From Roseivirga sp. 4D4 (GTDB lineage: Bacteria; Bacteroidota; Bacteroidia; Cytophagales; Cyclobacteriaceae): a DNA stretch of 64,000 nt. Below the pieces are notes generated by a model. It did not search any database. It was not told the DNA's origin and worked only from the letters and a program-made list of their open reading frames with translations. The translations under genes and the position numbers were made by a program. How positions within the stretch are numbered: the first letter of the stretch is position 1; the number at the start of each line of letters is the position of its first letter. Positions 40,690 through 49,829 of this stretch are shown one piece after another. The stretch spans positions 2,649,001 to 2,713,000 of the forward strand of contig NZ_MDGP01000001.1 of the NCBI RefSeq assembly GCF_001747095.1, in the 5' to 3' direction.

Positions 40690-41427
40690 ATGAACAATAA
40701 AGACCGCACAAAACCCTATCTAGTAATCGCTATTATCTCAGTGGCGATAATCTGGGCTGGAGTCACTTATCTAATTTATCTCAAATCTGGCTCAATTACT
40801 GTATCCGGCTCAATAGGAGACTCCTTTGGGGCCGTAAACGCCCTATTTAGTTCCCTTGCCTTCGCTCTACTAATCTATACGGCAATGATGCAGAGAAAAG
40901 AATTACAACTGCAAAGAGAAGAACTCAACCTAACGAGAGCAGAATTAAAAAAATCGGCAGAGGCGCAAGCTCAAATAGCTGAAATAAATAGAGAAACAAT
41001 TCAGATGCACAGAGTTACACGTATGGCCGAAGTAAGGCCAGAGGTAAGACTTAAAAGTAAAAACCAAAATAAGACCAGCTTTCATGTTGAGTTTGCATAT
41101 TCATTTGAAATTTTAAAGAACGACCTAATCTGGAACGAGTTAGAATTTAAAAGTAGTTCACAAGACGCAAGTGCAAAGAGCAATACGCAAAAGAGTATTA
41201 GAAAACTTGTGGGAGAGTATATTGTCCTAAGAATAACAGTTCCATTGAATTATGATAAAATTGAATGCTCAATAGGACTTAGGTTCTTTGATATTGAGGG
41301 CAATGAATATGTATTGAATTGCAGTTTTCTAACTGGGGAACTTCATGTGCGTCCCATAAGTCAATTGTTAAAAGCAAAGGATATTACAGTTGGTAGTTTT
41401 AAACTTGAATCTCCAGGTCTAAAATGA
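40690..41427 (+). CDS. hypothetical membrane protein with coiled coil
   Basis: A 245-residue protein of no family I recognise. Two N-terminal TM helices (YLVIAIISVAIIWAGVTYLIY and FGAVNALFSSLAFALLIYTA) are followed by a charged heptad-rich coiled coil (RKELQLQREELNLTRAELKKSAEA) and a beta-rich C-terminal domain with PEVRLKSKNQNK and VLRITVPLNYDK. Similar two-TM/coiled-coil proteins are scattered singly in many genomes. The coding sequence is visibly more A/T-rich than its neighbours, which suggests acquisition by transfer. Confidence 0.65.
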   Translation: MNNKDRTKPYLVIAIISVAIIWAGVTYLIYLKSGSITVSGSIGDSFGAVNALFSSLAFALLIYTAMMQRKELQLQREELNLTRAELKKSAEAQAQIAEINRETIQMHRVTRMAEVRPEVRLKSKNQNKTSFHVEFAYSFEILKNDLIWNELEFKSSSQDASAKSNTQKSIRKLVGEYIVLRITVPLNYDKIECSIGLRFFDIEGNEYVLNCSFLTGELHVRPISQLLKAKDITVGSFKLESPGLK

Positions 41428-41449
41428 ATTCGTTTACTAATTTTGCCCC

Positions 41450-41815
41450 ATGCAAAACGATCCGGAATTAAATGGTAAATACCTCGGCTCTATCACAAAG
41501 GATTTTGTAGTGGTGGCCGATACCTTGAAAGAGGCATCTTATCAAGTCAGAAAAAGAGGCTTTTCTGATTTTCCCATATTCCCAATTTCACAAACTGATA
41601 TTCCCATTGGGCAATTGCTTATTGGTCGCAATGAACTGAACACCGAGTGGAATTATCACATCACCTATTTAGATGAGTTTGTACAGCGCAAACTTGTTGA
41701 AGATGAGAACGCTTTTAAGCAGGCTTTCAAAAATCCAGATGAGTTTTGCTGCCTTTTTGTAGTGGACCAGACCTTTACCAACTTCTTATTCGTACCGTTC
41801 CCAGAAGACGAATAA
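41450..41815 (+). CDS. conserved hypothetical protein
   Basis: A 121-residue soluble protein of unknown function, without signal or TM segment. It has the mixed alpha/beta pattern KDFVVVADTLKEASYQVRKRGFSDFPIFPI and a C-terminal FCCLFVVDQTFTNFLFVPFPED. It is followed 40 bases later by another small conserved gene on the same strand. No motif allows a functional guess. Confidence 0.7.
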   Translation: MQNDPELNGKYLGSITKDFVVVADTLKEASYQVRKRGFSDFPIFPISQTDIPIGQLLIGRNELNTEWNYHITYLDEFVQRKLVEDENAFKQAFKNPDEFCCLFVVDQTFTNFLFVPFPEDE

Positions 41816-41854
41816 CCAATATGGCTTTTCAACCGTTGTCTTATAAAAGTCAAT

Positions 41855-42148
41855 ATGGAGGCGGTAGCTCAAGAAAACAAAACACTGGTCCGTAGCTTGC
41901 TGGGCAAGCTCGAAGAAGTAGGTCAGAATATTACCTGGAGAATTAACAATACCTACAGCAATGGCATCGACAATACCGTCCTTGAAATTCAAATTTTTGA
42001 GAACAAAATTCAGACCGGACGCATTGCCTTCCAACTAGAAGACGGCCATGTAATCAATTATCGGTACAAAGATCTTGAAAAGCGACTTCCAATCCAGATT
42101 ATGGATATGCTTCTGGATGTAATTGGCTATGAGTTAGATCATGCCTAA
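41855..42148 (+). CDS. conserved small hypothetical protein
   Basis: A 97-residue cytoplasmic protein, acidic overall, with a helix-strand pattern (VRSLLGKLEEVGQNITWRIN; FQLEDGHVINYRYKDLEKRLP; QIMDMLLDVIGYELDH). No family is recognised. Its end overlaps the convergent aminotransferase stop by four bases. Probably cotranscribed with the preceding gene. Confidence 0.65.
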   Translation: MEAVAQENKTLVRSLLGKLEEVGQNITWRINNTYSNGIDNTVLEIQIFENKIQTGRIAFQLEDGHVINYRYKDLEKRLPIQIMDMLLDVIGYELDHA

Positions 42149-42993
42149 CCTGCTGACCTAGCACTAACATACTGATCAATGTATTCATCGAAGGCCTTCA
42201 TTAGCCTTTTCGTTCTATCTCCTACCTCCCCATTTCCTATAAGCTGATCATCCAGTTTCACCACAGGCATCACTTTCTTATTGGTGCTGGTAATAAAAAC
42301 CTCCTCAGCCCTGAGCAGCTCATCCAAACGAATTGGCCCGATCTTAACATTGAATAAAGATTCAGCACATTTGAGTACATTTTTACGGGTCACTCCTCCA
42401 AGTACGCCTTCTCTATTGGTTCTCAATTTATCGCCTTCAAAAAAGTAGATGTTACTTCTGGATACTTCCGAAACGAATGTTCCGTCATGATAGAGAACAT
42501 CCGTATGACCTTTGGCCAACCATCCCTTTTGGAGTGATAGTGCCTGAGCATAATAGGTAGACTTTACTTCAGGGAAATCTCTGTGATATTCGAACAGCAT
42601 CAGACTAATCCCTTTCTCAAAGAGTTCAGCCATAGGATCCTTATGAGGGTTGTTGAGAATGATAATTTGGGGATTGCCAGGCGAAAAGCCATCTTCTGAT
42701 TCACCCCCGGTGACAATGATTTTAAAATTGCTTGCCGAAAACTGATTCTCTGAAATCAGCTTCTTAATCACCTTTCTAATCTCATCTCTTGAAATGGGCA
42801 ATTCTAAGTTGATCTTATTGGCGGAGTTCTCGAGACGATCCAGATGATCTTCCAAAAAGAGTGGAACATTGCCGATCGCCTTAAAGAAATCGAACACTGC
42901 ATAGCCTCTTAAAATACCCACATCATCAATTGACAAATTAATTAGACGCTTTGGCACAAAGTTGCCGTTAAAGTAGTGAACCGTCTCTTTCAT
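42145..42993 (-). CDS. class IV PLP aminotransferase
   Basis: Fold-type IV PLP enzyme, 282 residues, resembling branched-chain or D-amino-acid aminotransferases. YFNGNFVPKRLINLSIDDVGILRGYAVFD is the usual N-terminal half; the Schiff-base lysine is in EVKSTYYAQ, and the cofactor-contacting VSEVSRSNIYFFEGD and GVLGGVTRKNVL follow. The substrate (branched-chain, D-amino acid or aminodeoxychorismate lyase) cannot be told. Met at 42993 (MKETVHYFNG) is preferred to the upstream 43017, which would add eight non-family residues. It is divergent from the J-domain gene. Confidence 0.82.
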   Translation of the reverse strand: MKETVHYFNGNFVPKRLINLSIDDVGILRGYAVFDFFKAIGNVPLFLEDHLDRLENSANKINLELPISRDEIRKVIKKLISENQFSASNFKIIVTGGESEDGFSPGNPQIIILNNPHKDPMAELFEKGISLMLFEYHRDFPEVKSTYYAQALSLQKGWLAKGHTDVLYHDGTFVSEVSRSNIYFFEGDKLRTNREGVLGGVTRKNVLKCAESLFNVKIGPIRLDELLRAEEVFITSTNKKVMPVVKLDDQLIGNGEVGDRTKRLMKAFDEYIDQYVSARSAG

Positions 42994-43036
42994 CTTCGTA
43001 TTGGTTTGCCCATGCACTTGTTAACTTGCTAAAGAT

Positions 43037-43813
43037 ATGCCTAAAGATTATTACCATATCCTGGGAGTCAAAGAAAATGCAAGCACGAAGCAAATCAAAA
43101 AGGCATATCGTGAAAAGGCTAAAAGTGCTCATCCAGATGTAAGCCCCAGCAAGAAGGACCTGATTTCTATTCAGGAAATCAATGAGGCATACAGCGTGCT
43201 TTCCGATAGCGAATCGCGAGAAGCGTATGATCAGGCGCTCATGGAATATCGGAACCAAATGTCGAGCGCTGAAAGCAGCATGGGCCGAGAATTCGACTCC
43301 TTCTTCCGATTTGAACCCAAGAATGCATATCCACCCACAGATTATGAGGCCAATGCCAAGCACTCCAAAACATTCAATATGGTATTTCTGGTGCTAGCCT
43401 TCCTCTTTTTAGTGGACATGACTTTCTATAAGCCTATTCAGAGCACTGAGATTGTCAGGGTCAATCAGACCAGAACATTCAATAATGGAGCCTACATCAC
43501 TGAACTCAACTATGTAAGTGCAGAAGGTATAATTTTTAAAAGTCCTGACGGGAATTATGACCTTAAAGCCGGAGACATCATTGAATACAAGAGAAGCCTT
43601 CTATTTGCTAAGATTAGGGGTTTTAAAGGAGGCCAAAAAACTGATTTTCTTTATTTCAGTGATCGGTCCTATGTGACACTGATTAGTCTTTTGGCCATAA
43701 TAGCAGCCATATTGGGTCTTTCCAAACTACTCACTGCAGAACGTCAGTTTAACGCTGCCATCATTTCAGGTTTTCTGTGCGTGATTCTGATCCTAAGCCT
43801 ATTTTTCGCTTAA
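43037..43813 (+). CDS. membrane J-domain (DnaJ-like) protein
   Basis: A 258-residue protein with an N-terminal J domain (~1-70, YYHILGVKENASTKQIKKAY; HPD at 32-34), a linker, one TM helix (TFNMVFLVLAFLFLVDMTF), a small beta domain and two C-terminal TM helices (LISLLAIIAAILGLSKLL and AAIISGFLCVILILSLFF). It should recruit DnaK to the membrane or an inserted client; other DnaJ zinc and client domains are absent. Its end overlaps thiL by 15 bases. Confidence 0.83.
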   Translation: MPKDYYHILGVKENASTKQIKKAYREKAKSAHPDVSPSKKDLISIQEINEAYSVLSDSESREAYDQALMEYRNQMSSAESSMGREFDSFFRFEPKNAYPPTDYEANAKHSKTFNMVFLVLAFLFLVDMTFYKPIQSTEIVRVNQTRTFNNGAYITELNYVSAEGIIFKSPDGNYDLKAGDIIEYKRSLLFAKIRGFKGGQKTDFLYFSDRSYVTLISLLAIIAAILGLSKLLTAERQFNAAIISGFLCVILILSLFFA

Positions 43814-44836
43814 GTGATTCCACCCTTGGGCGGATAAAGGCACCTGATTACCCTTCTTGGTCGTAATGATATTTCCTTTAGATAAATCCTGTGCATGACC
43901 AATAAAATGGATATCGGCATGCTTTTCTAATTTGGCATGATCCGATTGCTTTATGGTAAAAAGCAGCTCATAATCTTCTCCTCCATTCAATGCTGAAGTC
44001 ATAGGATCCAGGTTGAATTCTACAGCCGTTTGGTAAGTCTGATTGTCGATCGGCAATTGATCTTCATAAATCACAAAGCCTACCCCAGAATGCTTAGAAA
44101 GGTGCAAAGTTTCGGAAGCCAAGCCGTCAGAAATATCGATCATAGCAGTCGGAATCACTCCAATTTCTCTTAGTTCATGAATGGCATCCATACGGGCCTT
44201 GGGCTTCAATTGGCGTTGCACCACATACTGATACTTGTCCAGTTGCGGTTGCATATTGGGGTTTGCCAAAAACGTCTGCTTTTCTCTTTCCAACACCTGC
44301 AAGCCGATATAGGCTCCTCCTAAATCACCCGTGGCACACAGAATATCATTGTTATTAGCACCTTTTCTATAAGTGATCAGATCCTTAGGCGTCTTTCCAA
44401 AAATCGAAACTGAAATCACCAGGCCACTTTGCGAAGCAGTGGTGTCACCTCCAACTACATCCACATTAAAATCTTCTGCGGCAGCCTTTATTCCAGCATA
44501 AATGGCTTCTATGGCTTCCACTGAAAAGCGATTGCTCAGGGCCAGAGAAACCACTACCTGCTGAGGAATGCCATTCATAGCGGCAATGTCTGATACATTC
44601 ACTGCTATGGACTTATAGCCTAGGTGTTGAAGTGGCGCATAGGAAAGGTCGAAATGTACACCCTCCACCAGCATATCGGTAGAAATTAAACCATAGTCAT
44701 CGCCTTCATTGATGACAGCAGCATCATCTCCAATGCCTAAAACGGTACTTTTTTGCTTAGGAGTTAACCCTTCTGCCAATCGATCAATCAGACCAAATTC
44801 TCCCAACTCTGATAACTCTGTTCTTTTTTCAGACAT
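43799..44836 (-). CDS. thiL: thiamine-monophosphate kinase
   Basis: ThiL, making thiamine diphosphate from thiamine monophosphate and ATP, 345 residues. LGEFGLIDRLAEGL, GIGDDAAVI, STDMLVEGVHFDL with the metal-binding Asp, VGGDTTAS, ALNGGEDYELLFTI and AMIDISDGLASE are all in the expected order. It stands apart from other thiamine genes. Its -7 element lies at 44859-44866 on the reverse strand. Confidence 0.95.
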   Translation of the reverse strand: MSEKRTELSELGEFGLIDRLAEGLTPKQKSTVLGIGDDAAVINEGDDYGLISTDMLVEGVHFDLSYAPLQHLGYKSIAVNVSDIAAMNGIPQQVVVSLALSNRFSVEAIEAIYAGIKAAAEDFNVDVVGGDTTASQSGLVISVSIFGKTPKDLITYRKGANNNDILCATGDLGGAYIGLQVLEREKQTFLANPNMQPQLDKYQYVVQRQLKPKARMDAIHELREIGVIPTAMIDISDGLASETLHLSKHSGVGFVIYEDQLPIDNQTYQTAVEFNLDPMTSALNGGEDYELLFTIKQSDHAKLEKHADIHFIGHAQDLSKGNIITTKKGNQVPLSAQGWNHLSEK

Positions 44837-44858
44837 GCCTATTCCTGATTTTGGAGGG

Positions 44859-44866
44859 CAAAGATA
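44859..44866 (-). promoter_or_regulatory. -7 element of thiL promoter
   Basis: TATCTTTG on the reverse strand, an exact match to TAnnTTTG, 23 bases upstream of the thiL ATG. A matching -33 is not clear. Confidence 0.4.
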
Positions 44867-44932
44867 ATGGATAGTTCCGAGTTGGGCTTCCTACATGTGG
44901 TTGTCTATAAAATTCTCACTTAATTTGTTCCA

Positions 44933-45742
44933 ATGAAGGATAAAGTCGTCATCATCACGGGAGCCTCTTCCGGTATAGGCAAGGCCCTAGCCCTAGAGTT
45001 TGGAAAACTTGGAGCAAAAGTTGTCATCACTGGAAGAAACGAAGAAAGGCTTAAGGAAGTAAGTGCGGCACTTGATACCCTAAATACGGCAAACCTATGC
45101 CTTAAACTTGATGTGGCCAAGGAGAGCGATAACGAAAGCCTGGTGACCCAAACGATCGAGGCCTTCGGTAAGATTGATATCCTGATCAACAATGCCGGTA
45201 TTTCAATGCGCGCACTTTTAGAAGAAATTGATCTTGATGTTTTCCGAAAGGTGATGGACATCAACTTCAATGGCACTTTATACGCTACGAAATATTGCCT
45301 TCCCCATATCCTGAAAACCAAGGGCAGTATCGTAGGGATCTCTTCTATCAATGGCTATCGGGGCACACCAGCTAGAACAGCCTATACAGCATCAAAATAT
45401 GCCATGAATGGCTTTTTTGAATCATTGCGAACTGAAGTGATGCATCGTGGAGTACATGTCTTAGTCGCTTGTCCTGGATTTACAGGCACCAATATCCGGA
45501 ATGCGGCATTAACAGCGGATGGCACTTCGCAAGGAGATTCTCCACGAGATGAAGGTAAAATGATGACAGCCGAAGCCGTGGCTCAGGGCATTATCAAAGC
45601 GATCAGAAAGAGAAAGCGCGATATTGTCTTTACTTCACAAGGCAAACTGGCAGTCTTCTTAAACAAGTGGATGCCCGGTAGAATGGACAAAATCGTATTC
45701 AACGTGTTTGCCAAAGAACCGGATTCTCCTTTCGGTAAATAG
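44933..45742 (+). CDS. short-chain dehydrogenase/reductase
   Basis: Classical SDR enzyme of 269 residues, with a TGASSGIGKALALEF cofactor loop (residue ~9), NNAGISMRALLEEI, catalytic Ser in ISSINGYRG and Tyr/Lys in YTASKYAMNG, and CPGFTGTNIR after the active site. The C-terminal KRKRDIVFTSQGKLAVFLNKW tail is like that of retinol-dehydrogenase/DHRS7-type SDRs, some of which are membrane-associated. The substrate is unknown. Confidence 0.88.
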   Translation: MKDKVVIITGASSGIGKALALEFGKLGAKVVITGRNEERLKEVSAALDTLNTANLCLKLDVAKESDNESLVTQTIEAFGKIDILINNAGISMRALLEEIDLDVFRKVMDINFNGTLYATKYCLPHILKTKGSIVGISSINGYRGTPARTAYTASKYAMNGFFESLRTEVMHRGVHVLVACPGFTGTNIRNAALTADGTSQGDSPRDEGKMMTAEAVAQGIIKAIRKRKRDIVFTSQGKLAVFLNKWMPGRMDKIVFNVFAKEPDSPFGK

Positions 45743-45754
45743 TTAATTGTTCTC

Positions 45755-45802
45755 GGTTAATAGTTAATAGTGATTCATTAAATTCACTATTGACTAATAA
45801 CC
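45755..45802. repeat. long intergenic hairpin before helicase
   Basis: Arms 45755-45773 and 45784-45802 (GGTTAATAGTTAATAGTGA with TCACTATTGACTAATAACC) pair over 19 positions with two mismatches and a 10-base loop. The AT-rich TTAATAGTTAAT style looks like a dispersed hairpin repeat. It lies between the SDR stop and the helicase GTG and fills most of the gap. Confidence 0.55.
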
Positions 45803-45821
45803 ATTAACTAACAACCAACCC

Positions 45822-48800
45822 GTGCAGCAGATTCTGAAGACGTATCAAAGACGGTTGACCAACCTATCGGGCAACAACCGTTCCTTGCTACTACTTCGGT
45901 TAAATGCTGAACAGTTTTTAGACCTTCACGATCTCGACTATGTCAATGGAGAACCTTCCTGGAACCTTGTCGATCAGATCATTTCTCGCAAGTCAAAGGT
46001 CAAGCTAATCCCTATAGCTGATGCACGAGATGAAAAATCGAATAAACTTTCGACCCGATTAAAGAAGCTTCAACGCAGGGAGCAGTTCATTTTTCAGGAA
46101 AGCGGAGCAAGAGACCTGTATGTAGGCTGGCCCTTTGTTGAAGGAAAGTTCAATGATGGCACAAACCTAAGAGCACCCTTATGCTTTTTCCCGGTAGAGC
46201 TGGATCAAACCGGAAAAGACTGGATTTTATGTCCCAAAAAGGACGTAAACATAAGCTTCAATAAAAGTCTCCTTCTCGCCTTTGCCCACTATAATCAGAT
46301 TGATCTAGCCGATGAGTTGGTGGAATTTACCTTTGATGGTTATGACAAAGAGAGCACAGCTTTAAAGAATATGCTCTATGAGCAGTTGAGAGAAAGTGCT
46401 GTTGACCTCCAGTTCAGCAGAGAATTTTACGGGAGTCAGCTCGAGTCATTTGCTCCAAAGAACAAAGAGGGGCTCGAATTTACCTCGCAAGAGGGGGAGG
46501 TGAGCATAAAAATGCAGGCAGTCTTGGGTATTTTCCCACAGGCTGACTCCTACCTGGTGCCTGACTATGACTTTATGCTGGATCAGGTTAAGGCGGAAGA
46601 CCTTGATCAGTTCTTTGAAAGTAAAAGCCTAAATGAGCCGGATGTTAGCTCCGAAGATTTTGACCCAACTAGGCATTTCCTTAGCAATGTCAATGAATAC
46701 GAAACTTTCACGCCCTTCGCGCTAGATGCCTATCAGGAAAATGCGCTGAATGCCGTAAAGAAAGGAAACTCAATTGTAGTTCAAGGCCCACCAGGAACAG
46801 GCAAATCGCAATTGATCTGTAACCTCATTTCAGATTTTATTGCCCGGGGGAAAAAGGTATTGGTAGTTAGCCAAAAGCGCGCTGCGCTGGATGTCGTCTA
46901 CGAACGGTTAAAGTCCATCAAGGCCGAAGACTTTGCCACCTTAGTCCATGATTTCAAAGCCGATCGCAAGACAATTTATGATCAGCTAGCCAACCAAATC
47001 GAGCAGCTTCAGGACTATAAAAGAAGCAATACCAGCCTCGATGCACTGCAGTTAGATCGCGCCTTTAAACAGGCCAGCCTGAGTATTGAAGACATCACTG
47101 AGTCGCTTGATGAGTACAAAAAAGCCTTGTTTGACACGAGCGAATGTGGCCTTTCCATTAAAGAACTCTATCTCACCTCAAGTCCTGACGCGGCATCGAT
47201 TCCGCTCGTTCAGGAATACAGCGACTTTCATTTCAATGAACTCAAGGCATTCAAGAAAGACCTTTGCCTTTATTTCGACTACGCCAAAGACTTGAATGTC
47301 GAAGAGCATCCATGGTCAGACCGCGTGAGCTTTGCCGCCTTTGGGCCTTCTGATTTACAGGCTATCCTCAATTACATCGATGAAATCCTCGAAGTAGCCA
47401 CACAATTGAAGCAAGAAGTGGGTGAAGTCATCGGTGAGAAGGTGGACTATGATGATTGCCGTACTATTAGTGAGAACTTGAATCGACTGGAGGAAATTCA
47501 GTCCTTGCTCAAAACGGAAGATACTTTTAAGTTATTCCGTCCTATGGTGGTCTTTGGAAGTGAAAGTGCGGGTTTACTGTGGCTTCAAAACACTCGAAAA
47601 CTAATTAACACTTGCTTTGCCGATCATCGTGTAGAACAGAGCATTCCCGCCAACGAAATTGGTGAGGTACAGGGCATCTTGAAGCAACGCAGCGATGCCA
47701 AAAACACCTTTTGGAAGTCATTGAAATGGAGGTTTTCTAAGGAGAAATTGAGGCTCGCGCGGATACTGGTAGCTAACAACCTCAGGGATGATAAAGCTGC
47801 CCTCCGAGTATTGACAGCCCGCATTGATAATCGACTAAACCTTCAACATCAACTGACCAAACTCAAGGGAGTTGGGTGGATAGAAGATGTACCACAGTCT
47901 ACTGATCAGAATGTCATCAATGATTGGTTGGATCAAATGGAGCAAGCGATCAATGCCAAGACATTATTCGACTCTTTTGCCAATTTCAAAGAGTTTTTCC
48001 CACTGAAGAATTCCTCAGCAAAGATATTTGGAGGCAAGCTCAAAGCGATCGGTAAAATACTTAAGAACCTTCCGGACAAAAGGGCTAATTGGAATAAATA
48101 TGTACTTCCAAGGCAGATTGATATCATGTTAGCTGATGCTAAGTATGCCGATGCACTGAGGAAAAGTGTTAGAAAAGACTTTGACGTGCTGATCGCTCTA
48201 GATAAAATCAGAGCATCATTTACTGAGGCAGAAACGGCTGCAACGGATAAGATTATCGAGCATGATGTTTCCAGTAAAGAGGAAGCCCTTGAGCTATTCG
48301 ACAATAGCATTCGACTGGCATGGATCAATCACATCGAAAACAAGTACCCAGTTTTGGCGGATGTTTCAACACTGAAGTTCCAGACTATGGTAGATGAACT
48401 GCAGCAATCGGTTTTTGATAAAGCCGAAGCCAGTGCCTCAATTTTATTACAGCGTACGAAGGAAAGAACCTATGAAGGTCTGGAATTCAACCGACTGAAT
48501 AATCAAGTTACTTACAGAGACTTAAAACATCAGGTCACCAAAAAAAGGAAGATCTGGCCACTGAGAAGGTTAATATCAAACTTTGAGCACGAGCTTTTCA
48601 ATCTGGTACCATGCTGGTTAGCTTCACCAGAAGCGGTCTCCGCCATCTTTCCTATGGAGTCCTTCTTTGACCTGGTCATTTTTGATGAAGCAAGTCAGTG
48701 TTTTACCGAGAAGGGTCTTCCTGCAATTTACCGAGGCAAGCAGGTAGTTATCGCGGGTGACAGCCAACAGCTCCGGCCCAATGACCTTTACAGGGTAAGG

Positions 48801-49829
48801 TGGGAAGATGAACAGGAAGAAATGGCACTGGAAGTCGATTCTCTATTAGAACTGGCCAATAATCACTTGATGCAAGTTGACCTTAAGGGCCATTATAGAA
48901 GTCGATCGATGGCATTGATAGACTTCTCCAATCAACACTTTTATAAAGGAAAGCTTCGCGTATTACCAGACTTCAAAAGTGTTAATGATACGGACCCGGC
49001 TATAGAATACATTAAAGTTGAAGGTCAATGGGAAAAACAAACGAATTCGGTCGAAGCGGATCGAATTGTAGCACTGGTCAAATCGCTTCAAGAAGAAGAG
49101 AACGATAAGTCCATAGGCATTGTCACCTTCAATGCACCTCAGCAAGCCCTGATTCTCGATCGGTTAGAAGAAGCTGGCTTGAGCCATGTAAATGACTTGT
49201 TCGTCAAGAACATTGAGAATGTTCAAGGAGATGAAAGGGATATCATCATCTTTTCAACGGCCTATGCCCCAAATGCCGCTGGCAAACTTTCGATACAATT
49301 CGGTAGCCTCAATCAAGTGGGTGGAGAGAATCGTTTGAACGTGGCGGTAACACGAGCTAAGGAAAGGGTAATCATGGTCACCTCAATTTTACCAACTGAT
49401 CTCAAAGTCGATCACGTGAAAAACGAAGGACCGAAGTTATTAAGAGCCTATCTAGAATATGCCCATGAGGTTTCAAGCAATCGTTTCGAACCATCAAAGG
49501 CGCCTTCCACAGAATTTGGTCTAGACTGGTATTTGAAAAGAAAACTGCAAGCATGGGAAAACGATCTCCCTGTGTCCTTCCAATATGAAGACGTTTATGC
49601 CGATCTCTCTATCAAGCTCAAAGAAAAATACCTCGGACTGCTATTTACGGATGACGACTACTTTTATAATAGCCTATCTTCCAAGGAAGTTTTTGCCTAT
49701 CGGCCTGCCCATATGAAGTCAAAAAACTGGCCTGTTGATATGATCCTATCTCGAGAATACTGGATGCACAAGGAGAAGACCAAGGATAAACTCAAGCGAT
49801 TTGTTGAGCAAATAAGCGATCAATCCTGA
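45822..49829 (+). CDS. Upf1-like superfamily 1 helicase (AAA/DUF4011-type)
   Basis: A 1335-residue cytoplasmic helicase. The N-terminal ~300 residues (TYQRRLTNLSGNNRSLLLLRL) are DUF4011-like. Walker A is QGPPGTGKS (321-329), Walker B DEASQ (955-959), motif V VQGDERDIIIFS, and motif VI GGENRLNVAVTRAKERVIMV. A 500-residue helical insertion separates motifs I and II, and a ~90-residue tail (FAYRPAHMKSKNWPVDMIL) has no clear assignment. The gene begins with GTG in the first in-frame position after the repeat. Function is unknown; relatives act in DNA/RNA metabolism or in some defence islands, but no defence partner is near. Confidence 0.8.
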   Translation: MQQILKTYQRRLTNLSGNNRSLLLLRLNAEQFLDLHDLDYVNGEPSWNLVDQIISRKSKVKLIPIADARDEKSNKLSTRLKKLQRREQFIFQESGARDLYVGWPFVEGKFNDGTNLRAPLCFFPVELDQTGKDWILCPKKDVNISFNKSLLLAFAHYNQIDLADELVEFTFDGYDKESTALKNMLYEQLRESAVDLQFSREFYGSQLESFAPKNKEGLEFTSQEGEVSIKMQAVLGIFPQADSYLVPDYDFMLDQVKAEDLDQFFESKSLNEPDVSSEDFDPTRHFLSNVNEYETFTPFALDAYQENALNAVKKGNSIVVQGPPGTGKSQLICNLISDFIARGKKVLVVSQKRAALDVVYERLKSIKAEDFATLVHDFKADRKTIYDQLANQIEQLQDYKRSNTSLDALQLDRAFKQASLSIEDITESLDEYKKALFDTSECGLSIKELYLTSSPDAASIPLVQEYSDFHFNELKAFKKDLCLYFDYAKDLNVEEHPWSDRVSFAAFGPSDLQAILNYIDEILEVATQLKQEVGEVIGEKVDYDDCRTISENLNRLEEIQSLLKTEDTFKLFRPMVVFGSESAGLLWLQNTRKLINTCFADHRVEQSIPANEIGEVQGILKQRSDAKNTFWKSLKWRFSKEKLRLARILVANNLRDDKAALRVLTARIDNRLNLQHQLTKLKGVGWIEDVPQSTDQNVINDWLDQMEQAINAKTLFDSFANFKEFFPLKNSSAKIFGGKLKAIGKILKNLPDKRANWNKYVLPRQIDIMLADAKYADALRKSVRKDFDVLIALDKIRASFTEAETAATDKIIEHDVSSKEEALELFDNSIRLAWINHIENKYPVLADVSTLKFQTMVDELQQSVFDKAEASASILLQRTKERTYEGLEFNRLNNQVTYRDLKHQVTKKRKIWPLRRLISNFEHELFNLVPCWLASPEAVSAIFPMESFFDLVIFDEASQCFTEKGLPAIYRGKQVVIAGDSQQLRPNDLYRVRWEDEQEEMALEVDSLLELANNHLMQVDLKGHYRSRSMALIDFSNQHFYKGKLRVLPDFKSVNDTDPAIEYIKVEGQWEKQTNSVEADRIVALVKSLQEEENDKSIGIVTFNAPQQALILDRLEEAGLSHVNDLFVKNIENVQGDERDIIIFSTAYAPNAAGKLSIQFGSLNQVGGENRLNVAVTRAKERVIMVTSILPTDLKVDHVKNEGPKLLRAYLEYAHEVSSNRFEPSKAPSTEFGLDWYLKRKLQAWENDLPVSFQYEDVYADLSIKLKEKYLGLLFTDDDYFYNSLSSKEVFAYRPAHMKSKNWPVDMILSREYWMHKEKTKDKLKRFVEQISDQS

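Noticed and set aside
45822..49829. Helicase as part of a phage-defence island
   Set aside because: No nuclease, methylase, toxin or other defence gene is nearby; neighbours are SDR, gldH, ricT, purD.
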